Positions 1-11,960 are shown, counted from the first letter of the stretch. The stretch: DNA of 64,000 nucleotides from Temnothorax longispinosus (GCF_030848805.1 NC_092364.1:12611650-12675649); one strand, 5' to 3'. Notes: generated by a model from the letters alone, not told the origin. Program-made: numbers and translations.

Positions 1-17
1 GAAAGGAATACCTTAAG

Positions 18-167
18 CGTGGTATAAACTTCAGTACCTCTTGCGGTATAAAAAATCAAGATACTGAGCCTCAAAGTTTCAATTTTTACTAAATTTTGGT
101 AAACATTGAAACTTGAGGCTCAGTATCTTGATTTTTATACCGTAAGAGGTACTGAAGTTTATACCGC
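18..167. repeat. Foldback, ~63-bp arms
   Basis: Arms at about 21-83 and 103-165 are near-perfect reverse complements separated by a loop of about 20 bases. The outer ends read GGTATAAACTTCAGTACCTC and its complement. The right arm leads directly into the dispersed repeat at 158-250, so the hairpin is probably part of that larger element. No coding sequence was seen. Confidence 0.85.
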
Positions 168-250
168 GCATAAAGCACACCTAAATTAACGTATATTCAC
201 AGTTTCAAGAAAATCTATAGAAAATCGATTTTTTCTAGTACAAGGACCGG
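158..250 (+). repeat. Dispersed repeat, copy 1 (inverted copy at window end)
   Basis: This stretch (TAAAGCACACCTAAATTAAC onward, through the GAAAATCGATTTT-like motif to AAGGAC) matches the reverse complement of 63905-64000 with only a few differences. The two copies lie at opposite ends of the window in opposite orientation. The family is not recognised. Confidence 0.8.
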
Positions 251-285
251 AGAAGTACCTTAATGGCGAGTTCACACAACATACA

Positions 286-343
286 CCCAGCCGGAATGCC
301 TAGCGTCAATTCGACGTCTATAGACGTCGGCGTTCCGGCTGGG
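286..343. repeat. Short GC-rich inverted repeat
   Basis: A 15-bp arm (CCCAGCCGGAATGCC) at 286-300 pairs with 329-343 with one mismatch. A perfect inner palindrome GACGTCTATAGACGTC occupies 313-328. It could be a small MITE or a strong hairpin. Confidence 0.7.
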
Positions 344-372
344 CAGGTTTCGAGATAACTGTAGTGACGACT

Positions 373-390
373 CCGCCCCGGTCTCCCCTA
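373..390. repeat. Possible Tc1/mariner-type terminus
   Basis: GCCCCGGTCTCCCC followed by TA matches the right end of the TA-flanked element at 48115-49344. No partner terminus was found upstream in the window, so this may be a truncated copy or a chance match. Confidence 0.3.
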
Positions 391-1357
391 CCAAACTACA
401 GAGTATTGAAAGGAATATATAGTGATTAATTTATATAATATTACAATAAATAAGGGAATAAACCAAATTTCCAATGAAATATTCAAAAATGAAAAAAACA
501 CAAAATACTTTGGCCGAGTTTGCGTCGACGCAATAAACGCATAATCTTTCATCACTGAGTTTCAAACGCTACTGAGGTGGGAGGGGCATTCAAAAGATGA
601 TGTGCAGTAGGGAATAGATTCGTACAGGACTGATAGGTTTTAAATAATCACATTTGTTACGTTCATCCCGCGTTTATTTTGTTTCCGGTCTTCTCTACAA
701 CACAAAGTGTACATGTGTCTTTAGTTTTATACTTTTATACTTCCCGTATATTATACTTATTTCTGAAATTCTTAAAATACAATTTTTTATTATTATAGCT
801 AGAACAGAGATATCGTATGTACGACAGTTACAAAGGTGCTAGATACGTCGTGCTCCTTTATTGTTCCTTTCAAAGTGTTCGCCGAGTTCGTCGATACGCT
901 AGGTCGATAGGTAAGGTGCATTCAAGCTCCATCCGAGACCTCCTTGCGCGTTGCAATTTCTTACAATCATCAAGCCGCGATTCATCATCGTTCTTTGTGC
1001 TGGGTGACCTGGTCTCCAGTCTGCCCTCCCCCGTATATTTCTTTCCTTTTGAGTCTGGTATTCTTCGCTTCCTGCCGTCATCTTTTTCAACACGTCAAAT
1101 TTGACATTTTAGTCGCAACGGCTCTTTTTTCGGTGCGCGACGTTCGTTTCGACGAATTTTATTTCTTTCACGAGTCATCTCCCGGAAACAGGCATCCCCG
1201 TTCTTAGACGACTCGTTCTTGTGATGTTCGATGTAAGTTTCGAATTGCGCCCTCACCTTTGACAGCCGATTGCACGCTCGCAATTTCCGTTACATGTGTG
1301 TGTATGTGTAAACATATATATGTGTAAACATACACACATATATACATATATAATATA
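391..1357. other. No recognisable gene
   Basis: Mixed-composition DNA. Several ORFs of 60-95 codons overlap each other on both strands at 820-1280 and show no recognisable domain. The segment 1290-1357 is a TATGTG/ATATAC low-complexity run. Confidence 0.5.
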
Positions 1358-1667
1358 TACAGAATGAGCTATTTCAATTACAATATAATTTATTCAAATA
1401 TTTCAAAATCCATAAGTTTTAAAAGGAAACTTTAGGCAAAAGTTGTTTGACGTTGAGGGGATTATCTGACGGTGGCCTTCATTCGACCTTGAGTCAAAAT
1501 CAAAGCACTATTTCAAGGTCAACTTTATTTTGTCAAATAGAAACCTCTATTTTTTATCACATTTTTTATAGCTGATGTTGAGACGTTTTCAAAACACTGT
1601 AATAAAGCTCTTTTTGTTAAGAATTTTTTAATTTTGAGTGGATTAATTAAAATAGCCTACCCTGTAT
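1358..1667. mobile_element. MITE-like element with TACAG(GGT) termini
   Basis: The left end (ATACAGAATGAGCTATTTCA) and the reverse complement of the right end (ATACAGGGTAGGCTATTTTA) form an imperfect terminal inverted repeat of about 24 bp. The 310-bp interior is A+T-rich and non-coding. Similar ACAGGGTG-like ends occur at 3570 and 63757. Confidence 0.6.
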
Positions 1668-2590
1668 ATACACATGTGTAATGTACACTATATGTATATG
1701 TATGCATATGTATAATATATTATTTACATACGTTATGTACACTGCGTGTCTCATTAATCGAATCCTTTTAGTGTATAGATGAAACGCAGTGTATATGTGT
1801 TAACGATACTGCAAAATAATATTTCGCACAGTGCAGGAAGAAAATCGATTTTTTTACGCAGGTACAGAACGCGTGGCGTCAGTTCTCACAGATATTTGTT
1901 AATCAAATATTGGTTTAATCCTACATTTTGTAGTGCAATATTTTTTATACGCTTATAAAAATTGGAAGTAGTAGAGATAGGATTTTTAAAGAAAAATTAA
2001 AAAGGTTTACGAATATTCAAGTTAAATAGTGTTTGCGCAGAAAGGTTTGTAGAATATAGGCACGAGTTGTGCCAGCTTGGCACTCGCTTATCTCACGCGG
2101 AGCCAAATTGTTAACCTCGTGAATTGTGTGTTATTGCTTTTATGGAGGCAAGAGGAGGTATACGTAACAGAGAAATAGGATCTAATATTCGCGTCGGCGA
2201 TAAAAGTTGCGCAATAGATCTGGGAAACATCGCACCTTACTTGGTGTGGAATGTAAAATACCGCGGAAACGACCGGCTATTTATCAGGACGCGCTATAAT
2301 GCGACCGAGAAAAATAATTGCCATTGGCTTGGTATCATTCGGTATTGCTGTTGATGCTTATTACAGTCCTGGCGGGAGATATAACGGTGTAATAAGAGCA
2401 CCACGATAGAGTTCGTGACCCTCCATTTAGCTCGTCGTTCTCATTTTCGCAATCGTTAGCGTACTGATGGTACATTCGACAAATGGTAATCGCCTTTTGT
2501 TCGAATGCAAATCGGTTATTTCTCCTAATACAATTTAAAATCGAAAGGCGAATCCAGCAATTCGGAATTATATAATTTATAATATACATA
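1668..2590. other. No recognisable gene
   Basis: A+T-rich sequence. A short hairpin GTGCCAGCTTGGCAC lies near 2070-2084. The 76-codon ORF at 2124-2354 has no recognisable domain and no clear splice context. Confidence 0.45.
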
Positions 2591-2860
2591 TACTAGCTTA
2601 ATATCCGTGCTTTCGCTACGAGAGAGATAACTACTTTAAATAAAAAACCAAGTCGATATCTTATCGGGTCTAAGAGATATTGAGAAATCCGTGAAAACAC
2701 ATTTTACCCCTTTTCATCCCCTTAGAGGTCGATTTTCTAAAAATCTCTTCTTAATGGGTGCTTACGTCAGAGAAGAAATATACTCCCCGAATTTCATGTT
2801 TCTAGGTTTAGGTTTGGGCTAGGCGTTGATGAATCAGTCAGTCAGTCAGTCAGGGGACAT
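2591..2860 (+). mobile_element. Retroposon 3'-end-like fragment with (CAGT)n tail
   Basis: It opens with TACTAGCTTAATATCCGTGC and a TTTCGCTACG motif, contains a CTTACGTCAGAG-like block, and ends in four CAGT repeats at 2835-2852. This layout resembles the conserved tails of RTE-type LINEs and their SINE partners in insects. The family assignment comes from memory of such tails and is inference. A similar ACTAGCT...GGCTTCGCCC start occurs at 30754. Confidence 0.45.
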
Positions 2861-2866
2861 TTGTTT

Positions 2867-2872
<6 letters not shown>

Positions 2873-2914
<42 letters not shown>
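2873..2914. repeat. (AT)n microsatellite
   Basis: About 21 AT units immediately follow the retroposon tail. Confidence 0.95.
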
Positions 2915-2916
<2 letters not shown>

Positions 2917-2917
<1 letters not shown>

Positions 2918-3212
2918 ATGGTTAAAGCCCAAAACGCGGTCAATCCTAGGATTAATTAACCAATTCTGCCAAACGTCTTACAATTAGTCAAAGTTTTGTG
3001 GTAATTTGTTGATATGTGTGTATAAACAGCTTACACAAATAGGCGGGGGAACCGTAAGCGGAGCCCCTTCCCCCGCATAATAAAACTAATTAAACTCCCA
3101 GCCTGATACCTAACTGCTTTAATCAAGACGCTTGGTTATTCTTCAGGATTGACCAGTCATTCCGCAGCATTGACCAGTCAATGCTAGAAATGTCCGCATT
3201 TCGGGCTTTCAA
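2917..3212. mobile_element. MITE-like element containing a palindromic-family core
   Basis: The ends (GGTTAAAGCCCAAAACGCGG and the complement of CCGCATTTCGGGCTTTCAAC) form imperfect terminal inverted repeats of about 35 bp. The centre (2990-3090) repeats the TTGATATGTGTGTATA...GGCGGGGGA core also found at 11620-11700, 25610-25650 and 63105-63150. Confidence 0.55.
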
Positions 3213-3566
3213 CATAACATATAGATATAGATAGTTTTTCAAAAGTCACGGTATTGTAAATTTGCATGCACGATCGAGCTGCTCAAACTGTGCAGTAGCT
3301 ACGATAAGGCGTCGCCGATTATTTATATTATATATAGCTATTCAAGGAACTGGTATATTTATATGAACGGAGGGCAAAAGTAGCGACGAGTATGCCACTA
3401 TGTGTCTGGTAAAGGTGTACGTCATGGCGACCCGAAGCGGATGATTTGTGTGACAGATCGGGGCCAGTCATGCCTATACCCGCCGCGGCGTCAATATATT
3501 TCGCTTCCTCTCCCGTCGATCCTACCAACTGCTTCCCAATAACGTAAGACCATTCATATACCGTAT
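3213..3566. other. No recognisable gene
   Basis: The 66-codon minus-strand ORF at 3328-3528 has no recognisable domain. Confidence 0.4.
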
Positions 3567-3569
3567 ATA

Positions 3570-4155
3570 CAAGGTGAGGCTTCTAAAACAAAACACCGGA
3601 ATATATCGTAAATCGAGTCCGGCAGGCAAAAATTTTTAGACAAAAAAGTTGTCTAGAGGGGATAAAAAAGATATGTAATTACATCTTGCATAATTGTGTA
3701 ATTACATAATTTTCTAAAAAACAATTGTGTTTTCTTTACATCAATTAATTTATCTCATTATTCTGTGCATAAAAGTATTAAGGTATGGTTAAAACATTAA
3801 TAGTTTAACAATAAGAGATATATTTTATATTTTATATTAAAATATGCTAGAATTAAGTATCTCGTATATATTTTTTTATAAATCAACTTTAATACTTATA
3901 AGAATATACGCGTATGTAGAAGAATCATATTACGTAAAAAATATATAATCGTATAATTATATATAAAAATATAATTGTATAATTCTATTCTTTTTAATGG
4001 AAGCGATAAGCTTATGTGACTTTGAAAAATCAAAAAGTGATTTTGCCATTATTTGTCTTCCTCCAAACTACAACTTTTATCTGAAACATTTTTACCTGCC
4101 GTGCTCAGTTTTCGAGATATTCCGAAGTTTTGTTTTAGATACCCTACCTTATACA
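3570..4155. mobile_element. Element with ~90-bp imperfect terminal inverted repeats
   Basis: The left end (ACAAGGTGAGGCTTCTAAAA) and the complement of the right end (TAAGGTAGGGTATCTAAAAC) stay similar over roughly 90 bp, sharing CGGAATAT, GGCAGG and AAAAGTTGT blocks. The interior is A+T-rich and non-coding. The left end also resembles the ACAGGGTG repeat at 63757. Confidence 0.6.
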
Positions 4156-5727
4156 TATACATATACATACACGTATTCTGTCATACTTGCATACGTGCAT
4201 AGACAGCATGTACACGCGAACATATTGTTATATGTATTCGCTGATAGATACACATATGTAAAATAGATATGTACTTACATATTGTATATGTAAGTATATG
4301 ATATGATGTATATAAAATGCATGTGTCTACGGACACATAAATAAATACACGTACAGTTGCTTTCGATTATTGCACGAAAATAAATCAAATGAGATAGAAT
4401 TCAAACGTGTCACTCAGAATAGTAACATTTGATCAGTTCTTTTTTTTTCGAGGATGAACACGTACGTCCGCAACAGGTTGAGATTGTCACTGTCGTAACA
4501 AAATTCGAGCGTACGTGCGCACACCAAGCAAGTTCCATATTTGCTTGATCATGGCTCGTCTGAGTAAAGTCTGACAAAATGCCCAGATAACAAAAGTGCT
4601 GAAAGTTTAATGGGGAAAACTAAAAACTTCCTAGATTCTTGAAGTCTATTACTAAATTTTTATTTTATTTTGTATTTTATCGTTTACATCTCATAAGATG
4701 TTGAGAACGAACCTGATCTTGTTGTGTTAATTTTCACGAATCGTGCGTAGATAAGATCGATAGGTTCGGAGATTTCGCATTCTTTCTCAGTAAAAAATTT
4801 TGTATTAAATTTAACACATTTCACATATGTCCCAATTTATCCACTCTAATTTTTATGTTAATTTAACAAAAGGCAAATATGTAAATAAATAACAAATTAT
4901 ATGTGAAAAATTAACACAAAATTGTAACATACGGACGCTATCTGGAAGCAAAGTTTATGTTAAATTAACATATTTATATCGAATGAGTAACATTTACTTC
5001 GCCAGTCAATAATTAAGAATTGAGAATTTAATTGACTATACTGGCATCATAAATCATTGCCAGTATAGTCAATTAAATTCTCAATTGTGTTAACATATTT
5101 ATGATGTTAAACTTAATTAAAATAAAATGTTATACTTTCTTCTTGTTTTCTTACAGAAAACAGAAGATAATGTTATCATTTTATGTAAGAAACATGTCGA
5201 TTTTTAACAGATGGAAACTCTTATAGAGATGAAAGTAACGCAACTTATTACGTGTTTATTTTAACACATAAAATGTTACCAAGAATTTGTACATTAACTC
5301 TTAGAAACGTTGAATATTAACTTAAGTATATGTTCAGACAGTACAAATATATTTTCCCTGCTAAAAGTTTATAGGTTTCTTATGTACAATCAGTTTCAAA
5401 AGTTAAATCACTTTTTGAATTTGGCAACATTGCATACGACATTTGATAGTGTGTGTGTCACTCATAGTCTCCTCATCTGTAATTAAATGCATGTTTTTCA
5501 TCATTTTTCACTGAGATATAATAATTTTTCCCCTATTTTCCCATTATATAAGACTACGTATAATTTTATTATTTAATTTTCTCATTAACAAGCTATTTTG
5601 AAGCTAAATAGCCTCAAACTTTGACATCATTTTTTAATGATGAAATCTATAGAATCTATTTAGATTCAAAGAGTTTTCATCAATTTAGTCGTAATGCCTG
5701 AACATCTTTAACGCAGAACATCTTTAA
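4156..5727. other. A+T-rich, TTAA-rich DNA without a gene
   Basis: No coding potential was seen. Between about 4795 and 5345 the motif GTTAA/TTAAC recurs many times (GTTAATTTAACA, TGTTAAATTAACA, ATGTTAAACTTAATT), suggesting a decayed non-autonomous element around the perfect inverted repeat at 5018-5086. Confidence 0.4.
5018..5086. repeat. Perfect 29-bp inverted repeat
   Basis: Arms 5018-5046 and 5058-5086 (starting AATTGAGAATTTAATTGACT) are exact reverse complements around an 11-base loop. It could be a small foldback inside a larger element. Confidence 0.9.
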
Positions 5728-5912
5728 TGTCTTATTATCTACATTTCTGAAATTATTTTTGTTTTCGGTATAAAATCAACCTTCGTGGAAAGCATTAGGT
5801 AGTGCATATACTTTAACTTTGGAGAAGGTTTTTTTTAAATCCATAAAGCCAATAAAAAGATGTGCGCATTTTTAAAATGTCGGTATTACAGACGGCTTTA
5901 GGATCCCCTTAA
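5728..5912 (+). repeat. Dispersed repeat pair, copy 1
   Basis: This segment, ending AATGTCGGTATTACAGACGG then CTTTAGGATCCCC, is the reverse complement of 17249-17424 with scattered differences over about 180 bp. Both copies finish next to a TTAA-type motif. It is an interspersed repeat of unknown class. Confidence 0.8.
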
Positions 5913-6240
5913 AATAGAATCAAACATACTGATCATTTTAATCAATTGCCATCATTTATAGATTTTATAAATTTACGATACGATACAAAATTCGATTTTA
6001 ATATAGTGAGATTGGCAAGGCGTAAAGATTACGCCTTGAATCGTCACGTATATCTTTTATGTACAAATTGACATAAACACCTTCAGAGACAGTTTCGTCG
6101 CCATGGGTCGCAGGAGAAGAAAAAAACGGAAAGAACTTCTACAAAGCTGCAAAACTGTTTTAAATTAGATAACATGAACGCGACATCAAATTAAAACATT
6201 CAAGATATAAATTTTATAGTCAAAGATATTCCACTTAAGG

Positions 6241-6391
6241 GGGCCACAGACAGGACGCGTCAAGCGTCAAGTAGCGAGCAGCAACCCAATTGAACCCAAT
6301 CAGTGAGGTGATATCAGCAGTGGCGTAGAAAATATCGTCTCGCTGATTGGTTACTGCTCGCTGCTTGACGCTTGACGCGTCCTGTCTGTGG
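6241..6391. mobile_element. MITE-like foldback
   Basis: Arms of about 47 bp (6244-6290 and 6346-6390) carry CCACAGACAGGACGCGTCAA and its complement and are nearly perfect. The loop is about 55 bases. The flanks TTAAGG and CCTTTAG are themselves loosely complementary. Confidence 0.85.
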
Positions 6392-6430
6392 GAGCCTTTA
6401 GATGTTTGCGGTGCGTTATGAGAAAGTTAG

Positions 6431-6473
6431 GCTGCGGTCCGATTCACGCTCACCGAATTGGACCGCATAGCCT
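6431..6473. repeat. Short inverted repeat
   Basis: GGCTGCGGTCCGATTC pairs imperfectly with GAATTGGACCGCATAGCC. TGCGGTCCGATTCAC(A/G)CTCA recurs at about 32503, indicating an interspersed family. Confidence 0.55.
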
Positions 6474-8464
6474 TAATTGGTCCCGGAGTCGAAGTGTTTG
6501 ATTGATCGATATTTAAAAATAACACATAACACATAATTGTTAATGATATGAGAGACAACATGGAGAGAATGACAAAATGTTTATGCTCCAACACTATCGA
6601 TCTACGGAATCATCGTAACAACTTGAAGGTACAAAAAATTTTTGCGCGCGATCGCAATTTAATCTTTATTCCGCGGCTTTCTGCCGTATTGGCGGCAACT
6701 TAGTCATTCCGGGATCAGCGTGAGCACTTTGAAAGGCAGTCGGTATCAATTAACGTGGGATTTGTTCGTGAGCAACGAAGCAATTTGCGAAGCGTAGGAG
6801 CGCGATCGGTCACGAAACGAAAAGGGAAATCAAGGGAACGAGAGTCGAGATCTTCGTGACGACGCGACGATAGCCCGGTGGGGGGTGGCGCGGCGCGGCG
6901 ACGGAGTTGCGTCTAAGCGACTTCATTTCCGTATTTTCCGGGAAATCTTATGACCTCCGAGAGAAACGCTCGTGCCACTCGACTTGGCGACAATAAGCAA
7001 TTACGTGACTCTTGTCGAGACGGTATTATTTACTTGCCGGGGCGCTTGTCGCACTTTCCGCGTTATTCTCGAGTACTCGAGAGAACGATTTCCTAATTTT
7101 TACACGGTATCGCCTTTAACGAAGTCTCTCGCGCTGCGTTGTATACACGAATGGAAAAGCAACGAGAAAAATTCTCAACCTTATACTTTATACGGATGTA
7201 CAAGTTAACCGTGTTGCCAGACGAGGGAATTTTGTGTTTGTGGGCCAACTTTTTTGTCTCCTCTTACATTTCCAAGTTTCTTTTTCAAGTACAATACTAT
7301 AAATAATTACGGCAAAATAGATTTTTTGTTTTATTGTATCATAGAACATTGTGCGATTATCTACATAAATTGGGGAGAGCAGGTTCTAAATTAATAACCG
7401 TAACACGTTCAAAATTCTGCCGAGCTTCAGAGCACATGACACACGCTGGATTCACATAACGCAGCCGAATCTTTAATTGAAAGATCAATAGTATTTCATT
7501 GAGCGTGTAATCGCTGGAAATGTCCGCGAAATATTCATCTCATTATTAGATTTCAATGACTTCCACGTCGTTTCCTATAATGAATAATGATACTATAATG
7601 GGAGAATCCAATGAACGTGTGTCCGGCACTCGCGCGAACACCTCATTTTCCAAAATATTATAGAAATTCCGGGCTTTCACGGGTGTCCCGCAGGTGAAAT
7701 CGGGATTTTTACATTGTGCACTTTATTATATCACGTAACGCGGTGAACTGCCCGAAATTTTGGCGTCTGTAAAGACCCGCCGTTGCCGTTACGCACGCTG
7801 GCTTGTCACGTTTTTCGCCGGAATTCTGAATGCATTATTAATAATATCAGGAGAGAGTAGAGCAGACGCGCACGCAGGAGAGAGCCACCTGTAATTTCTC
7901 ACATTGCTCTTTACTCTCGCGGATGGGAATCGGATCGATAGGCTCAATGTGTTTATGCCGTCCGGCTGCGTCTGATGCACCCGATACGGTTCTCGTTAAA
8001 TCCGCGTGTCCCTGCCGGCGGCACGCCGAGTTGTGCTTGCGGACCTGCCCGAATCAGGCGTGGCACAGCCATGTTTCATGCCCGTAATGCCAGAAATTCG
8101 CATTAGCACACGCGAGAGTGGGATTCCAAATGCTCATATATGTACGTTTCCATCGACGGCGCGGCGCGAATTTTTCGCTCGCGTGACTCTCTTCCCTACT
8201 AAATCAAAGTGGTTTTTCCAAATATTGGGCAGACAGGAATAATATACCTCGAGAAACATATCGCGTAACTTGAGATACACGTAGAGATCTGATCTTCGCT
8301 AACAATAGTATCGTAATAGCGATGTATGAAAGAATCGTATATATCCATGTTATATAAAACGAAAATTGGACAAGATAAAATACATTGGTTTAATAAAAAT
8401 ATTTTTTAAACAAGCCTTTGAGAAATTGGTAGAAAATAAACAGTTTCGACTACGTCGCCGAAAC
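6474..8464. other. CpG-containing DNA without a recognisable gene
   Basis: GC- and CpG-richer blocks at 6640-7200 and 7770-8240 carry several ORFs of 60-80 codons on both strands, none with a recognisable domain. They may be intergenic or intronic DNA. Confidence 0.4.
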
Positions 8465-8555
8465 ATCTTTTCACTTTCGGCCGAAAACGAAGCCCAATCG
8501 AAACTCCGATTTTTGGCCGAAACTGACCGAGACACCGAATTTTCGGTCGGACTCT
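8465..8555. repeat. Degenerate GGCCGAAA-motif repeat
   Basis: Variants of TCGGCCGAAAAC, TTTGGCCGAAACTG and GAATTTTCGGTCGGACTCTA recur over about 90 bases, looking like a decayed interspersed repeat. The ORFs across it on both strands are by-products of the repetitive sequence. Confidence 0.4.
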
Positions 8556-9725
8556 AGTACATACGTATATAATGAATATAATAATAATGATATAATAATA
8601 TATAATAAGATATAAGAATAATATTATATGTATATATATAAATATAAATAAAGACACGTTCTGTATAGAAACAAGTTGCTTGAAAATTGAACAAAAAAGG
8701 TGTCTGAGTTAGTCATGCGTATATTATAATTTTTTCTTTTGAAGTTTCTGATAAGCAGCACGCACGAAAATCACGTTCATGGATTCGTTGCTGATGTACG
8801 CGCTTGTGTGTCACACTGCTGTTGCTCAAGACTGTTTATGTAAACCCTGCGTCTGAATTTTCCGATAATAGCTAGCGTATATACGTGCGTTAGGCAAGAA
8901 TGCCGAATGCACGATATCGTGGAGCTCGTGATAGTCATCGTTATCTCAAACTCGTACGCGCCAATGCTGTTTTGTCTGATGAAAACCGAGGATCGAGCCA
9001 AAACGGGCGGAAAGGACCAAAGAGGAAAAGAGGAACGAGAGTGGGCTAGAGAGAGAGAGAGAGAGAGAGAGGCGCCAAAAGAGAGATGTAGAGTGTTGTC
9101 CCTCTGTCCCTCTGGTTACCAGGAACAGCGGGATGCGCGTAGTCAGACGTATGAGGAACCCATTGTGCGCGAACATTTTGCCCCTGTCACGGGTGCGAGA
9201 CAATGGCCGCCGTTAACGCGTCCCGTAACCGTTTCATTGTTTGTCGACAATGCTTGAAAATACGCGGAGACACGCCGCGCCGCATGCGGGTTATCCTTGG
9301 TCCATCGATTCGCGGTTTTCCTCTTATTCGCGCTCTCTCTCCGCGGGATGAGGGGAAGGAAAAAAACCGCGTAGCATTCTCCAGTAAATCGTCGTCGCTT
9401 TCGGTCACTCGGAAATCGCGCCGTCCCCGACGGTGTCCTACCTTATCCTCTCTTCTCCTCTCCTCTCCCCACGTTTTTTGCGGATTTAACGAACGGGACC
9501 ATCGAGCTCATTCAACGACCATTATCGACCTTTCCGCTATTCTCGAGAAAACGTACATCGCAGCAACTCACGTAACGGAACGGAAAGACTTTCTTTTATG
9601 TTATGACGCTTATCCTAAAGTCTTAACCTAAGTCTAAAGAAAAAGGTAATAGCTGAATCAGAATTAAGTGACGTCTTCTATTTAACGAGACTGCAGTGAA
9701 ATGCCTTATACTTATATGAAATACT
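8556..9725. other. No recognisable gene; (GA)n at 9047-9070
   Basis: A GA microsatellite of about 12 units lies at 9047-9070. A CpG-rich block (8990-9600) holds overlapping ORFs on both strands, the longest 142 codons at 9203-9631, with no recognisable domain. Gene status cannot be supported. Confidence 0.4.
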
Positions 9726-9729
9726 TTAA

Positions 9730-10306
9730 CCCTTTTCGGTCACACTTCCCGAGAATTCCGTACCGGTCACAGTGGGTGAAATACACCCCCAGCGTGTTTG
9801 CACGTGTATAAAAAATTGTAGGTGACTTTAAAAAAAAGAAAAAAAATATCCTGTTGTAGTTTAAGTCTTCCTTAAAAAGACTGTATAGGTTTGATTTGCA
9901 AAAAATTAATTTAACATATGTAAAAAAATTGTTGAAAAAAAGAAAGTCGGAAAAGTGACTTTTCACAAAAACTAATGTAACTTTTTCAATTTTTAAGATA
10001 TTTTAATTTTTCAAACGGTTTTTTCATCCTCAGATGACGCACTTTTCACTCTAATTATTGCAGTTTATGCGGCCGTTCCAAAAAGTATATTGATTTTGAG
10101 GTTATAAAGGTGCGATTTTTTGCAGAAAAAAATGCCGAGAGAGAACTAACGGGCCGAAAAATATACCACCGACGGGGATCGATACTTGAAGGTCCCAACT
10201 ACCTGTAGATGCCGGCACAAGGCCCATTTCCATTGGTTTACTGGGTCGTTTTCGAAGTCAAAAAACGCTAGCTTAGGATGTATTTTCCCAGTGTGACCGA
10301 AAAGGG
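9730..10306. mobile_element. piggyBac-type MITE (TTAA target duplication)
   Basis: The termini are perfect 17-bp inverted repeats (CCCTTTTCGGTCACACT at 9730 and its complement ending at 10306), each flanked by TTAA (9726-9729 and 10307-10310). TTAA duplication and a CCC terminus are hallmarks of the piggyBac superfamily. At 577 bp with no ORF, it is a non-autonomous copy. The left end has a subterminal CGGTCACAGTGGGTG echo of the terminus. Confidence 0.85.
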
Positions 10307-10310
10307 TTAA

Positions 10311-11139
10311 ACTTTATTCTACCAACTTGAGTGAAAATTAACAACGTTGATTTCCAGTTTAAGAAAAAACTACTTTTACGTAATTAAAAGTTACGTCGCG
10401 TGAAACGTGTTAAGGAGCGATGAATCTTCGAAACACGATCGCGCGCTCTCTGTATAAATTATCCGACGTTGCTTGCCCAACACTTTCACTTAATCTCAAG
10501 AATCTCGTGATTCGTATCAGCACGCACTTCCGCAGTGAGGGCAAGTATTTAGCGCGTGTATTAAGTTTAATTAACTTTGACCGTTAACCGCGCAGACGAA
10601 CTCACGGTGAGTTTCCCCGTGTTTTCGTGTCTCACGCGAATAACGTTCGCGTGCTCGTCAATTGAGCGTGAAAGTAAAAAAGCATGTTTATGAGTGTCCG
10701 GACTGTCCAGTCGACCATTAGCCGAAGAGAAAAGTGAACGTGTGGTTTGAAGTGGATTTGAATAAGTCGAAAGAGTCATGGGCACCCATGGAGAGGGGGA
10801 GAGGGCAAGGAGGGGCACATGCCCCTCCTGGATTTCAATTTTTTTTAATTTAGAATGATTTTATAATTGACAACTAGATAACTTTTTGTTTCAAATTTAT
10901 CCACACTACACATACTATCTTGAAAAAAAAAAATCAGAAAAAATTTATAGACACAATTAAAATAATTAATGACTTCTATTGGCACGGTTACGATAACTGT
11001 GGCCTCTTGATTTGACGATGGTTTTTGGTAGTATTTTTTACGCTGAATAAAAAATTATATAGGCCTTATAAGGCTAACCGCTCTAGTTTTTGAGATATAC
11101 AGTGTTGAAGTTAAAAATAAATAATATGAATTTTACTAA
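10311..11139. other. No recognisable gene
   Basis: A near-perfect 20-bp palindrome, GGAGGGGCAC/ATGCCCCTCC, lies at 10809-10828. The 83-codon minus-strand ORF at 10567-10818 has no recognisable domain. Confidence 0.4.
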
Positions 11140-11273
11140 GAGATTTCAGGATGATTTTGCTAAATTCCTGGGCTCTGTCAGTGAAATTGTGAATTGAGAT
11201 GTTTTTACACAATCTTACTGATTCATTTTAAAGTTTTTGCAAAGTCCCTTATCGTACCTGGATGTATTGTGTA

Positions 11274-11400
11274 GGTTGCGGTACACTTGATGCTACAAAT
11301 GCTTCGAAATATTCCTTGATTGGTCAATTTGTAAAATTCTTTGTTCTTATTGGTCAATCAAACGTTTTGAACAATTTGTAGCGTCAAGTGGACCGCAGTC
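11274..11400. mobile_element. MITE nested in the left arm
   Basis: Imperfect terminal inverted repeats of about 27 bp: GGTTGCGGTACACTTGATGC, and GACTGCGGTCCACTTGACGC read from the other end. The 127-bp element interrupts the left arm of the palindromic element. Confidence 0.7.
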
Positions 11401-11810
11401 ATAATCGTTTGTTAAACTGGATTATATTCTATTGGTAAATATTTACCCTTATGAACGCCCTCTCAATGACCTTCTCTTTTATCTCCTAATTATAAAGGTT
11501 ATCCTCCTGAGTAACCTTCAGAAGGTTTTAACCGTCGCTCGTTGTTTATTAAAAAGTTATGAACAAAAAAGTTTAAGAAATATAATAGTTTATTGTGTCA
11601 GTGCTAAGGGAAGTAATTTGCTGATATGTGTATTAGACGTTACACATGTAGGCAGGGGAGGGGTGAAGCCCCGCCTACACTGTCTATACACACATAATAT
11701 CAGCAAATTACTTTCCTTATAGTACTGACACAAACTTCCAGTTACACAATATCTTTATAGGCACGGTTAGGGATTTTGCAAAGACCCTAAAGTAAATCAT
11801 AAATCAGTAA

Positions 11811-11960
11811 TAGCGTTTTCGACTGGGTCGAGTTGAATCGCTCCGAGAGCGATTAATGACGTCACTTCGGCAAATCGACCAATATTATTGCACGATTTGC
11901 CGAAATGACGTCAATAATCGCTCTCGGAGCGATTCAACTCAGCTTAAACGAAAACGCTAT
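11811..11960. mobile_element. MITE nested in the right arm
   Basis: A nearly full-length foldback of 150 bp. The TAGCGTTTTCG and CGAAAACGCTA ends are complementary, and the arms (with GAATCGCTC and ATGACGTCA blocks) stay complementary to a short central loop. Flanking TA bases are compatible with a TA target duplication. It splits an otherwise conserved TCAGTAA...GGTTGTGTAAAAAC segment. Confidence 0.75.

Noticed and set aside
1290..1350. Telomere-like or satellite repeat
   Set aside because: Only TATGTG/ATATAC low complexity; no TTAGG array was seen.
2124..2354. Possible host exon
   Set aside because: Only a 76-codon ORF with no domain; flanking sequence shows no supporting gene structure.
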